Counted from the stretch's first letter, positions 34,537 to 43,797 are shown. The stretch is 64,000 nt of DNA from Lichenicoccus sp964247695 (GCA_964247695.1 CAXTVI010000014.1:1-64000), one strand, 5' to 3'. Translations and numbers: made by a program. The notes: generated from the letters alone by a model not told the origin.

Positions 34537-35961
34537 TCAGGCCGCGTGACGCTCCTTGAGGAACTGGAAGAACTCGACGCCCTCGCGCAGGCGCCGGCGC
34601 ATCATCTGCGGGCTGCGCACCATCTCGCCGACGATCGAGGCGATCTTCGGCGCCCGGAAATAGAACTTCCGGTAGAAGACCTCGACGCTGTCGAAGATCT
34701 CGGTGTGCGAGAGATGCGGGTAGGTCAGCGGCGCGATCTGGATGCCGTGCTCGTCGATCAGTTCGGCATTCTTCTCGTCGAGCCAGCCGTTCTCGGTCGC
34801 CTGCTTGTGCAGGAAGGTGCCTGGATACGGTGCGGCCAGGCTGACCTGCATGGTGTGCGGGTTGATCTCGGTGGCGAACCGGATCGTCTCCTGGATGGTC
34901 TCCCTGGTCTCGCCGGGAAGGCCCAGGATAAAGGTGCCGTGGATCTTGATGCCGAGCTCGTGGCAGTTCTTGGTGAACTCGCGCGCGACGTCGATCCGCA
35001 TGCCCTTCTTGATGTTGTACAGGATCTGCTGGTTGCCGCTTTCGTAGCCGACGAGGAGCAGACGCAAGCCGTTCTCCTTCAGCACCTGCAGCGTCTTGCG
35101 CGGCACGTTAGCCTTGGCGTTGCACGACCACACCACACCCATCTTGCCGAGCTCGCGGGCAATCGCCTCGGCGCGCGGCAGGTCGTCGGTAAAGGTGTCG
35201 TCATCGAAGAAGAACTCCCGGACCTGCGGGAAATTGCGCTTCGCCTGCCGGATCTCCTCGGCGACATGCTCGGGGCTGCGGGTACGGTAGCGGTGCCCGC
35301 CGACGGTCTGCGGCCACAGGCAGAAGGTGCAGTGCGACTTGCAGCCGCGGCCGGTGTAGATCGAGATGTACGGGTGCATCAGGTACCCGATGAAGTAGTC
35401 CTCGATGCGCAGGTCGCGCTTATAGACGTCGGTCACGAACGGCAGCGTGTCCATGTTCTCGATCATGGCGCGTTCGCGGTTGTGCACGATGCCGCCGTTA
35501 CCGTCGCGGTACGAGATGCCGTCGATATCCTTGAAGTCGCGACCCTCTGCGACTTCCTTCAGCGTGAAGTCGAACTCGTTGCGCGCCACGAAATCTACCG
35601 GCGCGCCCTTGAGCAGGCTCTCCTCCGGCTGCACGGCGACCTTGGCGCCGACCATTCCGATCTTCAGCGACGGCTTCGCATCCTTGAGCGCCTGCGCCAC
35701 CTTCACGTCGGAGGCGAACGATGGCGTCGAGGTGTGCAGGATCACCAGGTCGCGGGTAATGGCGTCCGCCAGTACCGGCTCCATGCCGAGGCGGGCGGGC
35801 GGCGCGTCGATTAGGCGGCTGCCCGGGATCAGGGCGGCGGGCTGCGCCAGCCAGGTCGGATACCAGAACGACTTGATCTCGCGCTTGGCCTGGTAGCGCG
35901 AGCCCGCGCCGCCATCGAAGCCGTCGAAGGAGGGTGGCTGCAGGAACAGGGTGTTCATCAT
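34537..35961 (-). CDS. hpnJ: Hopanoid B12-binding radical SAM protein HpnJ
   Basis: A 474-residue enzyme. The N-terminal half has the Rossmann-like B12-binding fold. The radical SAM 4Fe-4S motif CxxxCxxC is in GRGCKSHCTFCLWP, followed by FFDDDTFTDD and a SPASM-free C-terminus. HpnJ is linked to conversion of glucosaminyl-bacteriohopanetetrol to the cyclitol ether. The start is ATG at 35961, six bases from the hpnI stop. Almost full length compared with the family. Confidence 0.94.
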   Translation of the reverse strand: MMNTLFLQPPSFDGFDGGAGSRYQAKREIKSFWYPTWLAQPAALIPGSRLIDAPPARLGMEPVLADAITRDLVILHTSTPSFASDVKVAQALKDAKPSLKIGMVGAKVAVQPEESLLKGAPVDFVARNEFDFTLKEVAEGRDFKDIDGISYRDGNGGIVHNRERAMIENMDTLPFVTDVYKRDLRIEDYFIGYLMHPYISIYTGRGCKSHCTFCLWPQTVGGHRYRTRSPEHVAEEIRQAKRNFPQVREFFFDDDTFTDDLPRAEAIARELGKMGVVWSCNAKANVPRKTLQVLKENGLRLLLVGYESGNQQILYNIKKGMRIDVAREFTKNCHELGIKIHGTFILGLPGETRETIQETIRFATEINPHTMQVSLAAPYPGTFLHKQATENGWLDEKNAELIDEHGIQIAPLTYPHLSHTEIFDSVEVFYRKFYFRAPKIASIVGEMVRSPQMMRRRLREGVEFFQFLKERHAA

Positions 35962-35967
35962 GATAGG

Positions 35968-37305
35968 TCAGTCACCTTGGGCGAGGGTCTGGCGGGCGAG
36001 GGTCTGGCGGGCGAGAGACTGGTGCGCGTGGGCGAGAACCGGATGCGGCGCCAGCGGACGCGGCGCGGCCATCATGGGAAGGGCAGGCTGCGTGGCAAGG
36101 GCAGGGTGGGGAGCAAGCGCGGATGGTGCGCGGCCGCCACCCTGCTTGTTCCAGGCCGACACATGGAGTGTCTGGCCGCGCCAGGCAACACGCCGGCCGG
36201 TGAAGCTGGCCGCCATCACTACGGCGGACAGCCAGTCGCGGAACGGCAGCAGCAGGAATGGCATTGCCCGTGGCGCTCCGGCCAGCCTGTCGATCCGGCC
36301 GGCTGCCAGCCCGCGCAGGATCCAGACAGCCGCGAACAACGACCAGGTCCAGGCGACGTGCGGTGCCAGCAGGGGAGCCAGCGCCGCCCAGAACAGCGGG
36401 AACTGCACTGCGGACAGGCCGTAGCCAACCGGCTCGACCATGCGGACGGTCCGGCCCCAGCGCAACTCGTGCGCGAACAACTCGGCGGCACTGGTCTCGG
36501 CGGTGGTGGTGGCGGTCAGCGAGGGCGCGATCTCGATGCGCAGGCCCTGCGCGCGCACCAGCCGTCCCAGCACGCTGTCATCGGCGACATGGTCGGACAG
36601 CATCGGCAGGCCGCCGATCGCCTCCAGCGTCGGCCGCCGCAGGGCCATGGTCGAGCCCAGGCAGTCCTGCCGGCCGAGCAGGCGCGACAGCAGCACGCCG
36701 GGCATGAAGTTGTGGTTGATCTGGGCCGCCGCCAGCCGCTGCATCAGGTTCGGCGAGGCGGCCACGCCACGATACAGCGTCGTCACCAGCCCGACACCCG
36801 GCTGCAGGAGTGTCGCGACCACCTGCCGCAGGTAGTCGGGAGCCACATGGATATCGGAGTCCGAGATCACCAGCAGGTCATGCTCAGCATGCGGCAGCAT
36901 GTTGATCAGGTTGCCGATCTTGCGGTTGGGGCCGTGCGGCGTGGGATCCACCACCAGCGACAGGTCGTGCGCCGGGTAGCGCTGGCGCAGGCGCTGCACC
37001 ACGGCGATCGCCGGATCGGCGGGATCCTGCACCCCGAAGACGATCTGCAGGTGCGGGTAGTCCTGCTCGATGAACTGGACCAGCGCACGTTCGAGCATCG
37101 GCTCGTCGCCATGCAGCGGCTTGAGCACCGTGACCGCAGGTAGCCCTGCGGCCGCCGCAGCCAAGGCCGCGCGGCTCGCACGCCGTGCGCGCCGGTCGAA
37201 CCGGTCGACCATCCAGGTGCCGGCGACGGCCTGCACGCAACCAAGCATGGCCACGCCACCGGCCCCAGCGGCAAGCATCGCAATCGGATGTGCCAGCACG
37301 GTCAT
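35968..37305 (-). CDS. hpnI: Hopanoid glycosyltransferase HpnI
   Basis: A 445-residue membrane glycosyltransferase of the GT2/ceramide-glucosyltransferase-like group that transfers GlcNAc to bacteriohopanetetrol. N-terminal membrane segment (IAMLAAGAGGVAMLGCVQAVAG), TVLKPLHGDEP, metal DxD in LLVISDSDIHV, and the (Q/R)xxRW-like ELRWGRTVR. Two or three C-terminal membrane segments follow. The last ~60 residues are a Pro/Ala-rich tail ending in a SLARQ-TLARQ-TLAQG repeat, beyond the conserved domain. Confidence 0.93.
   Translation of the reverse strand: MTVLAHPIAMLAAGAGGVAMLGCVQAVAGTWMVDRFDRRARRASRAALAAAAAGLPAVTVLKPLHGDEPMLERALVQFIEQDYPHLQIVFGVQDPADPAIAVVQRLRQRYPAHDLSLVVDPTPHGPNRKIGNLINMLPHAEHDLLVISDSDIHVAPDYLRQVVATLLQPGVGLVTTLYRGVAASPNLMQRLAAAQINHNFMPGVLLSRLLGRQDCLGSTMALRRPTLEAIGGLPMLSDHVADDSVLGRLVRAQGLRIEIAPSLTATTTAETSAAELFAHELRWGRTVRMVEPVGYGLSAVQFPLFWAALAPLLAPHVAWTWSLFAAVWILRGLAAGRIDRLAGAPRAMPFLLLPFRDWLSAVVMAASFTGRRVAWRGQTLHVSAWNKQGGGRAPSALAPHPALATQPALPMMAAPRPLAPHPVLAHAHQSLARQTLARQTLAQGD
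35981..36025. repeat. 15-bp tandem repeat in the 3' end of hpnI
   Basis: GCGAGGGTCTGGCGG occurs twice in perfect tandem (35981-35995, 35996-36010). A third copy at 36011-36025 matches at about 12 of 15 positions. On the coding strand each unit gives five residues of the LARQT type, so changes in copy number keep the frame. Confidence 0.8.
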
Positions 37306-37370
37306 CGGCGGGTGCGACGGAGGCAGGTCATGCGGCGATCGGAGACCGGTTCGAAGTCGGGTGCAACACG

Positions 37371-38006
37371 TCAGGTACCGGAGAAGCTCTGAGTCTTCTT
37401 TTTGAGGCTTTCGATCAGAGGCGTAGCATTCCCGGACGACAAGGTCGAACCGAAATCGGAACGTTGCACCGCGACCTGACTGATATGCCCGTCAAGCAGC
37501 ACATCGACTGCCTGCCAGCCCTGCGGGAACTGCCGCATGACGTAGTCCACCTCGGTCGGAGCGCCTCCCGCGCTTGCGATCTGCGTCTGCACGATCCGGT
37601 CCGAGCCGTATGGCGATGGGCGGCTGCCCGGAAGGACCTTGAGAGTGTCGTCGTTGCCGCTGAAATTCGAGACATAGCGCGCGACGGTAAAGTCCCGGAA
37701 CGCCTGCAGGAGCTGCTGCTTCTGATCGGGCGGCAGCGCGCGATAGCGCAGCCCGACCGAGCTCTGCAGGATGGTCGGGATGCTGAGTGCCTGGTCGACG
37801 GAGGGAGCGAGTTCCTGCGACCGCTGCGCGAACGGCTCGGACGCATGCTGTCCGGTTTGCCCGAGTGCCGCATAGAGCCGGGTGATCGGCGCGGCGGCGC
37901 CGGCATCGCCCTCCGCCGCCGCGTGCGCGGGTGCCACGCAGGACAGCAGCAGACCCAGTGCACCCGCGAGGAGCGCACCGGAAGGAGGAACGGACCGCAT
38001 CGACAT
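37371..38006 (-). CDS. hpnM: Hopanoid-cluster periplasmic binding protein HpnM (MlaC-like)
   Basis: A 211-residue protein with a signal peptide (SGALLAGALGLLLSCVAPAHA). The mature part matches the Ttg2D/MlaC lipid-carrier family: YRALPPDQKQQLLQAFRDFTVARYVSNFSG and later VDYVMRQFPQGWQAVDVLLDG. In hopanoid clusters HpnM is thought to help move hopanoids to the outer membrane with the HpnN RND-type protein, which is not in this window. Its ATG overlaps the dxs stop (TGATG). Confidence 0.92.
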   Translation of the reverse strand: MSMRSVPPSGALLAGALGLLLSCVAPAHAAAEGDAGAAAPITRLYAALGQTGQHASEPFAQRSQELAPSVDQALSIPTILQSSVGLRYRALPPDQKQQLLQAFRDFTVARYVSNFSGNDDTLKVLPGSRPSPYGSDRIVQTQIASAGGAPTEVDYVMRQFPQGWQAVDVLLDGHISQVAVQRSDFGSTLSSGNATPLIESLKKKTQSFSGT

Positions 38007-40096
38007 CAGGATGTCGGGCCGGAGCGTCCGACCGACAAGCCCTCGGCGAGTGCGTCCGATACGCCGAGCGCGCGCAGCGCCATCTGCACGACATGGCGCG
38101 GCGACAGGCCAGCCTGGGCAATTTGGGCCGCCGGCGTGTTGTGGTCGATCAGGATATCCGGCAGCGTCATCGGCCGGAACCGCACATTGTCGAGCAGCCC
38201 GGCATGCGCGAGATGGTGCATGACGGCCGAGCCGAACCCGCCGGCAGCCCCTTCCTCCACGGTGATCAGCACCGCGTGGTTGCGGGCAAGCTGCTCGATC
38301 AGCGCGGTGTCGAGCGGCTTCATGAAACGGGCATCCACCACGGTCGGGGGCAGCCCACGGGCCGCCAGCTCGTCGGCGGCGCGCAGCACGTCGTCGAGGC
38401 GGGTGCCGAGGCTGAGCAGCGCAATGCCGCCCTTCTCGCGACCGCTCTGTCGGCCGGCCTCGCGCAGCACCCGGCCGCGCCCGATCTCGATGATCTCGCC
38501 ATGCGCGGGCAGCGCCAGCCCGCTGCCGTTGCCGCGCGGATAGCGCAGCGCGATCGGCCCGGCGTCAAAGGCGGCGGAGGTTGCCGTCATGTGCAGCAGC
38601 TCGAGCTCGTCGGACGGCGCCATGATGGTCATGTTGGGCAGGCAGCCGAGATAGTTCAGGTCGAACGAGCCGGCATGGGTGGCGCCGTCGGCGCCCACCA
38701 GCCCGGCGCGGTCGATGGCGAAGCGCACCGGCAGGTTCTGCAGCACCACGTCGTGCACGACCTGGTCGTAGGCGCGCTGCAGGAAGGTGGAGTAGATCGC
38801 GCAGAACGGCCGGAGGCCCTCGGTGGCCATGCCGGCGGCGAACGTCACCGCATGCTGCTCGGCGATGCCGACATCGAAGAAGCGGTCCGGGAACCGCTTG
38901 GCGAACTTTTCAAGTCCGGTGCCGGACGGCATGGCGGCGGTGATCGCCACGATCTTCGGATCGGCCTCGGCGGCGGCCAGCAGGCCCTGCGCGAACACCG
39001 AGGTGTAGGTCGGCGGTCCCGGCGGCGCCTTGGTCTGCTCGCCGGTGATGACGTTGAACTTGGAGACGGCGTGGAACTTGTCGCCCGAGGCTTCGGCTGG
39101 CGCGTAGCCGCGGCCCTTCTGGGTGATGACGTGCAGCAGCACCGGACCCTGCTCGTCCGCCTCGCGCAGGTTGCGCAGGATCGGCAGCAGGTGGTCCATG
39201 TTGTGGCCGTCCACCGGGCCGACATAGTAGAAGCCCAGCTCCTCGAACAGCGTGCCGCCGGTCAAGATGCCGCGGGCGAACTCGTCGGCGCGCTTGGCGG
39301 TGCGCTCGATCGGATGCGGCAGGCGCTTCGCGACCCGGCCGGCGAAGTCGCGCAGGTTCAGGAACGAGCGCGACGACATCAGCCGCGACAGGTAGTTGCT
39401 CATCGCGCCGACCGGCGGCGCGATAGACATCTCGTTGTCGTTCAGCACCACGATCAGGCGGGCGCCCGACGAACCGGCATTGTTCATCGCCTCGTAGGCC
39501 ATGCCGGCGGAGATGGCGCCATCGCCGATCACCGCGATCACGTGCCGGTCCCTCATCGAAGGATCTTCCCCGGCCAGCAGGTCGTGCGCCGTCGCCATCC
39601 CGAGGCCGGCCGAGATCGAGGTCGAGGAGTGCGCCGCGCCGAACGGGTCGTATTCGCTCTCCGAGCGGCGGGTGAAGCCGGACAGGCCGCCCGGCTGGCG
39701 CAGCGTGCGGATGCGGTCGCGACGCTCGGTCAGGATCTTGTGCGGGTAGGTCTGGTGGCCGACATCCCAGATCAGCCGGTCGCGCGGCGTGTCGAACACC
39801 GCGTGCAACGCTACCGTCAGCTCGACCACGCCGAGCGAGGCCCCGAGGTGGCCGCCGGTGGTAGAGACGGTGTCGAGGGTCTCGGCGCGCAGCTCGTCGG
39901 CGACCTGGCTCAGCTGCTCGGCGGACAGGTTGCGCAGGTCGAGCGGCGAACGGATGCGGTCGAGCATCGGCGTGCGCGGGGAGCCATCGGCATTCCGGCC
40001 AACGCCGCTCTCGACCGGCCTGAGCTTGCCGTCGCGCGCGGAGCGATCATGCGAAGAACTGGCGGCAGAGGGGGTGGCGGGGTGCTTGTGGTCCAT
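38006..40096 (-). CDS. dxs: 1-deoxy-D-xylulose-5-phosphate synthase
   Basis: A 696-residue thiamine-diphosphate enzyme and first step of the MEP isoprenoid pathway (pyruvate plus glyceraldehyde-3-phosphate). TPP motif VIGDGAISAGMAYEAMNN; LIWDVGHQTYPHKILT and the transketolase central and C-terminal domains are complete. ATG 40096 is preceded by GAGAGGGAA, so the ~43-residue polar N-terminal extension before MLDRIRSP looks genuine. Placement in the hopanoid run suggests supply of C5 units for squalene-hopene synthesis. Confidence 0.96.
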   Translation of the reverse strand: MDHKHPATPSAASSSHDRSARDGKLRPVESGVGRNADGSPRTPMLDRIRSPLDLRNLSAEQLSQVADELRAETLDTVSTTGGHLGASLGVVELTVALHAVFDTPRDRLIWDVGHQTYPHKILTERRDRIRTLRQPGGLSGFTRRSESEYDPFGAAHSSTSISAGLGMATAHDLLAGEDPSMRDRHVIAVIGDGAISAGMAYEAMNNAGSSGARLIVVLNDNEMSIAPPVGAMSNYLSRLMSSRSFLNLRDFAGRVAKRLPHPIERTAKRADEFARGILTGGTLFEELGFYYVGPVDGHNMDHLLPILRNLREADEQGPVLLHVITQKGRGYAPAEASGDKFHAVSKFNVITGEQTKAPPGPPTYTSVFAQGLLAAAEADPKIVAITAAMPSGTGLEKFAKRFPDRFFDVGIAEQHAVTFAAGMATEGLRPFCAIYSTFLQRAYDQVVHDVVLQNLPVRFAIDRAGLVGADGATHAGSFDLNYLGCLPNMTIMAPSDELELLHMTATSAAFDAGPIALRYPRGNGSGLALPAHGEIIEIGRGRVLREAGRQSGREKGGIALLSLGTRLDDVLRAADELAARGLPPTVVDARFMKPLDTALIEQLARNHAVLITVEEGAAGGFGSAVMHHLAHAGLLDNVRFRPMTLPDILIDHNTPAAQIAQAGLSPRHVVQMALRALGVSDALAEGLSVGRSGPTS

Positions 40097-40442
40097 CGAT
40101 CAGTTCCCTCTCGTGCCCGCTGTCATCATAGCCCAGCAGTCATGAAACCCAACCGCCCCCAGCTAGAGCCCGCGGCCGATGAACGTCCATGCCCTGGATT
40201 CGGGTGAGCCCGAATGGCGCTTCTAGACACAAACATGCCGGATTTGCCAGACACGCCTGGAATACTGTTGCTCTATTGCCACATCGAGCCCCCTGGAGAT
40301 GCAGTTGCCGATGATTGCGGGACGTTGCACCCCTAGTCTATGAACTCGCCTGGGCAGTCCGGGCCCATTCAGACCATGTGGTGCGGCGCTCAGGCGCCCC
40401 CAGCAGACCGGCCGCGGGCGCCGGCACAGGAGCGGAGTTCCA
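40097..40442. promoter_or_regulatory. Divergent intergenic region dxs/hpnH
   Basis: These 346 bases separate the divergent dxs and hpnH genes and must hold both promoters, though no convincing -35/-10 pair was identified. A dyad ATTCGGG-TGAG-CCCGAAT lies at 40198-40215, and GATTC (GANTC) overlaps its left arm. No gene is apparent in the region. Confidence 0.4.
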
Positions 40443-41615
40443 ATGGCCGTACCGTTGATGCAGGCAGTGAGGGTGGGCGCCTACGTCGTCAAGCAGCACA
40501 TCAAGGGGCGCAAGCGCTACCCGCTGGTGTTGATGCTAGAGCCGTTGTTCCGCTGCAACCTCGCCTGCGCCGGCTGCGGCAAAATCGACTACCCTGCGCC
40601 GATCCTGAACCAGCGCTTGTCGGTGCAGGAATGCCTTGATGCGGATACCGAGTGCGGCGCGCCGGTGATTGCGGTGGCTGGCGGCGAGCCGCTGCTGCAC
40701 AAGGAGATGCCGCAGATCATCAGCGGGCTGCTCGCTCGCAGGAAGTACGTGTACCTTTGCACGAACGCGCTGCTGCTCGAGAAGAAGATGGATGACTACC
40801 AGCCGCATCCATACTTCTCCTGGGACGTGCACCTGGACGGCGACCAGTCCATGCACGACCAGTCGGTCTGCCAGGACGGTGTGTTCGACCGCGCGGTGGC
40901 GGCGATCCGAAAGGCCAAGGCGCGCGGCTTCCGGGTCTCGATCAACTGCACCCTGTTCGATGGCGCCGATCCCAAGCGGGTCGCCGACTTCTTCGACGAG
41001 GTGATGGCGATGGGCGTGGACGGCATCATGACCGCGCCGGGCTATGCCTACGAGCGCGCGCCCGACCAGGCCCACTTCCTGAACCGCCAGAAGACCAAGC
41101 AGCTGTTCCGCGACATCTTCCGCCTCGGCAAGGGCAAGAAGTGGAAGTTCACGCAGTCGCCGCTGTTCCTGAACTTCCTGGCAGGCAACGAGACCTACCA
41201 TTGCACCCCGTGGGGCAAGCCGCTGCGCAACGTGTTCGGCTGGCAGCGGCCCTGCTACCTGCTGGGCGAGGGCTATGCGTCGAGCTTCAAGGAGCTGATG
41301 GACGACACCGCCTGGGAGCAGTACGGCACCGGCAACTACGAGAAGTGCGCCGACTGCATGGTGCATTCAGGCTACGAGTCCACCGCGGTGATGGATGCGG
41401 TCAAGCGGCCCCTGCACATCCTCAAGGTGGCGCTGAAGGGTCCGCAGACCGAGGGCGAGATGGCGCCCGAGATCTCCCTCGAGCACCAGCGCCCGGCGGA
41501 ATACGTGTTCAGCAAGCATGTCGACGACGCCATGGCTGAGATCAAGGCGAAGAAGCCGGCCAAGGGTCCGGTGGTGAAGCGGGTCGCGTCGGAGACGGCC
41601 GACGCGGCAGACTGA
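40443..41615 (+). CDS. hpnH: Adenosyl-hopene transferase HpnH (radical SAM)
   Basis: A 390-residue enzyme that joins a 5'-deoxyadenosyl radical to diploptene, the first step of extended C35 hopanoid synthesis. The 4Fe-4S motif is CNLACAGC with C38, C42 and C45; the GGEP motif (AVAGGEPLLH) and the C-terminal DUF3463-type region with further cysteines (CYLLGEGYASSF…CADCMVHSGYE) match the family. AGGAGCGGAG lies just upstream. It is divergent from the rest of the hopanoid cluster. Confidence 0.96.
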   Translation: MAVPLMQAVRVGAYVVKQHIKGRKRYPLVLMLEPLFRCNLACAGCGKIDYPAPILNQRLSVQECLDADTECGAPVIAVAGGEPLLHKEMPQIISGLLARRKYVYLCTNALLLEKKMDDYQPHPYFSWDVHLDGDQSMHDQSVCQDGVFDRAVAAIRKAKARGFRVSINCTLFDGADPKRVADFFDEVMAMGVDGIMTAPGYAYERAPDQAHFLNRQKTKQLFRDIFRLGKGKKWKFTQSPLFLNFLAGNETYHCTPWGKPLRNVFGWQRPCYLLGEGYASSFKELMDDTAWEQYGTGNYEKCADCMVHSGYESTAVMDAVKRPLHILKVALKGPQTEGEMAPEISLEHQRPAEYVFSKHVDDAMAEIKAKKPAKGPVVKRVASETADAAD

Positions 41616-41616
41616 C

Positions 41617-41649
41617 GTTGGGGGAGGTGCCTGAGGGCGTCTCCCCAAC
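41617..41649. terminator. Terminator-like hairpin after hpnH
   Basis: GTTGGGGGAG pairs with CTCCCCAAC, with one bulged G, immediately after the hpnH stop. The loop is 14 bases and no T-tract follows. Confidence 0.5.
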
Positions 41650-41661
41650 TGGTGTGTCATA

Positions 41662-41684
41662 GCCCGCACCCATAGGATGCGGGC
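41662..41684 (+). promoter_or_regulatory. Hairpin directly before the CNNM/CBS gene, with AGGA in the loop
   Basis: GCCCGCA and TGCGGGC form a perfect seven-base-pair stem around CCCATAGGA. The loop contains AGGA, the only ribosome-site-like sequence, and the stem ends at the base before ATG 41685. The structure could present or hide the ribosome site. Confidence 0.45.
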
Positions 41685-42974
41685 ATGTTCCTCTCCGTCG
41701 TACTCGTGCTGTTGCTGGTGCTGCTCAACGGCGTCTTCGCCATGGGTGAGCTGGCGCTGATCTCCGCGCGCCGGCCGCGTCTCGCCGTGCTCGAGCGTCG
41801 CGGAGTGCCGGGAGCGGATCGGGCCCGCAAGCTCGCCGAGGACCCGCAGCGGTTCCTGCCCACCGTGCAGGTCGGCATCACCCTGGTCAGCATCATCGAG
41901 GGCACCTTCGGCGGCGCGCGCATCGCCTCCTCGTTGACCCCCTACCTCGCCGAGATTCCCCTGCTGCGCCCGTTCGCCCGCGAGCTGGCGCTGACCCTGG
42001 TGGTCATCGTGATCACCGCCCTGATGCTGGTGCTGGGCGAACTGGTGCCCAAGCAGCTTGCCCTGCGTCGCCCGGAGGTGATCGCGGCCCGGCTCGCGCT
42101 GCCGCTCGTGGTGCTGTCGCGAGCGGCGACGCCGGCGGTCTGGCTGCTGAGCCGGTCGTCCTCCCTGGTGCTCCGGCTGGCCGGAATCAAGCGCGAGCCG
42201 CGCCAGGTGGTAACCGAGGAGGAACTGCGCGCGGTGCTCGCCGAGGGTGCCCAGGCCGGGGTGTTCGAGGTGGAGGAGCGCAACATGATCGAGCGGCTGC
42301 TGCGCCTCGCCGACCGGCCGGTGCGCGCCATCATGACGCCGCGCAACGAGCTGTCCTGGATAGAGCGCCATGCCGGCCGCGAGGAGATCGTGGCGGCGCT
42401 GAAGACCGGCATGCATACCCGCCTCGTGGTCTGCGACGGCGACGTGGACGATCCGGTCGGCGTCATCCTGGTCAAGGACGCGCTCGACCTGATGCTGGAC
42501 GGGCACGAGCTGTCGGTGGATGCGCTGATGCGCGCGCCGCAGGTGGTGCCCGAGACGATCAGCGCTTTCGACGCCCTGGAGCGGCTGCGCGGGCTGCCGG
42601 TCGGCCTGCTGCTGGTGCTCGACGAGTACGGCAGCTTCGAGGGCATCGTCACCAGCGCCGACGTGTTCGCCGCCATCGTCGGCGACCATGCCGAGCCCGG
42701 CGTGGCGCCGGTGCAGCCGCACGCGCATGACGGCGTGATCAGCCTGGACGGCACCCTCGCCGCCGACGAGGTCAAGGACCGGCTGCTGCTGGGAGACCTG
42801 CCGGCGGAGGGCAGCTACCACACCCTGGCCGGGCTGATCCTGGCGCTGCTGCGCCGGGTTCCGGCGGTCGGCGACAAGGTGGCGTTTTCGGGCTGGATGT
42901 TCGAGGTTGTGGAGATGGACGGCAGGCGGGTGCAGCGCGTCCGGGCCAGCCGCCAGACGCTTGCAGAGAATTAG
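41685..42974 (+). CDS. CNNM/CorC-type hemolysin-family membrane protein
   Basis: A 429-residue protein. The N-terminal DUF21/CNNM domain has three to four membrane segments (LLLVLLNGVFAMGELALISARR…GELVPKQLAL). It is followed by a CBS pair (RPVRAIMTPRNELSWIE… and GLPVGLLLVLDEYGSFEGIVTSADV) and a C-terminal CorC_HlyC domain. The family is linked to Mg2+/Co2+ efflux or transport. An upstream hairpin may govern its translation. Confidence 0.9.
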   Translation: MFLSVVLVLLLVLLNGVFAMGELALISARRPRLAVLERRGVPGADRARKLAEDPQRFLPTVQVGITLVSIIEGTFGGARIASSLTPYLAEIPLLRPFARELALTLVVIVITALMLVLGELVPKQLALRRPEVIAARLALPLVVLSRAATPAVWLLSRSSSLVLRLAGIKREPRQVVTEEELRAVLAEGAQAGVFEVEERNMIERLLRLADRPVRAIMTPRNELSWIERHAGREEIVAALKTGMHTRLVVCDGDVDDPVGVILVKDALDLMLDGHELSVDALMRAPQVVPETISAFDALERLRGLPVGLLLVLDEYGSFEGIVTSADVFAAIVGDHAEPGVAPVQPHAHDGVISLDGTLAADEVKDRLLLGDLPAEGSYHTLAGLILALLRRVPAVGDKVAFSGWMFEVVEMDGRRVQRVRASRQTLAEN

Positions 42975-43023
42975 GGTGCTCGCAGAAAATCGGATCCAGG
43001 CTTCTGAAGACGGGAGAACGGTC

Positions 43024-43797
43024 GTGGTGAAGGGTGGTGGCAGGTTCGTCTGGTACGAGTTGCTGACGAGCGATCCGGAGGCGGCGGTGGGATTCTACCG
43101 CGCCGTGATCGGCTGGGACGCGCATCTCTCGCCGACGCCCGGCTCGCGCTACACGCTCCTGAGCGTGGGCGAGACGCCGGTGGCGGGGCTGCTGGAACTG
43201 CCCGCCTCGGCTCGCGCGATCGGCGCGCGGCCGGCCTGGCACGGCTATGTCGGGGTCGCCGACCTCGATGCAGCACTCGCGGAGCTGGGCGAGGCTGGCG
43301 GCGGGATCTATCGCGCCGCCGAGGCGATCCCGGACGTCGGCCGCTTCGCCGTCGTGCACGATCCCGAGGGTGCTCCCTTCACCCTGTTCGAGCCGCCTTC
43401 GGACGGGCGGGCCATGCCGACGCCGCAACGCAGGCCGGGCGAGGTCGGCTGGCACGAACTGCACGCAGACGATCTCGACGGCGCCTTCGGGTTCTACTCC
43501 GGCCTGTTCGGCTGGACCCGGGAAGCCGCCATCGACATGGGCCCGATGGGTCCGTACCAGCTCTTCGCCACCGGGGGCGAAGCCGTCGGCGGCATGATGC
43601 GGCGTGCCGGGCCGATGCCGGGACCGTTCTGGATCTACTACTTCATCGTGGATGGCGTCGCGGCGGCCGTGGCCCGCGTCGTGACGGCGGGCGGCCAGGT
43701 CGTGCAGCCGCCGCGCGAGGTTCCGGGGGGCGCCTGGATTGCCCAGTGCGCGGATCCGCAGGGCGCATTGTTCGCGGTCACAGGCATGGCTCCCTGA
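43024..43797 (+). CDS. Two-domain VOC (glyoxalase-like) protein
   Basis: A 257-residue protein from GTG 43024, seven bases after GGGAG. Two vicinal-oxygen-chelate repeats are visible: residues ~5-125 (FVWYELLTSDPEAAVGFYRAVIGWDAH… to DPEGAPFTLFEPP) and ~140-255 (VGWHELHADDLDGAFGFYSGLFGWTRE… to DPQGALFAVTGM). This arrangement occurs in the 27-30 kDa antigen-like group. Metal ligands (E/H) are present in part, and no reaction can be assigned. Confidence 0.85.
   Translation: MVKGGGRFVWYELLTSDPEAAVGFYRAVIGWDAHLSPTPGSRYTLLSVGETPVAGLLELPASARAIGARPAWHGYVGVADLDAALAELGEAGGGIYRAAEAIPDVGRFAVVHDPEGAPFTLFEPPSDGRAMPTPQRRPGEVGWHELHADDLDGAFGFYSGLFGWTREAAIDMGPMGPYQLFATGGEAVGGMMRRAGPMPGPFWIYYFIVDGVAAAVARVVTAGGQVVQPPREVPGGAWIAQCADPQGALFAVTGMAP

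Noticed and set aside
35941..36130. Tandem repeats at the hpnI end as a CRISPR-like array
   Set aside because: Units are contiguous without spacers, coding and in frame; this is a simple protein repeat.
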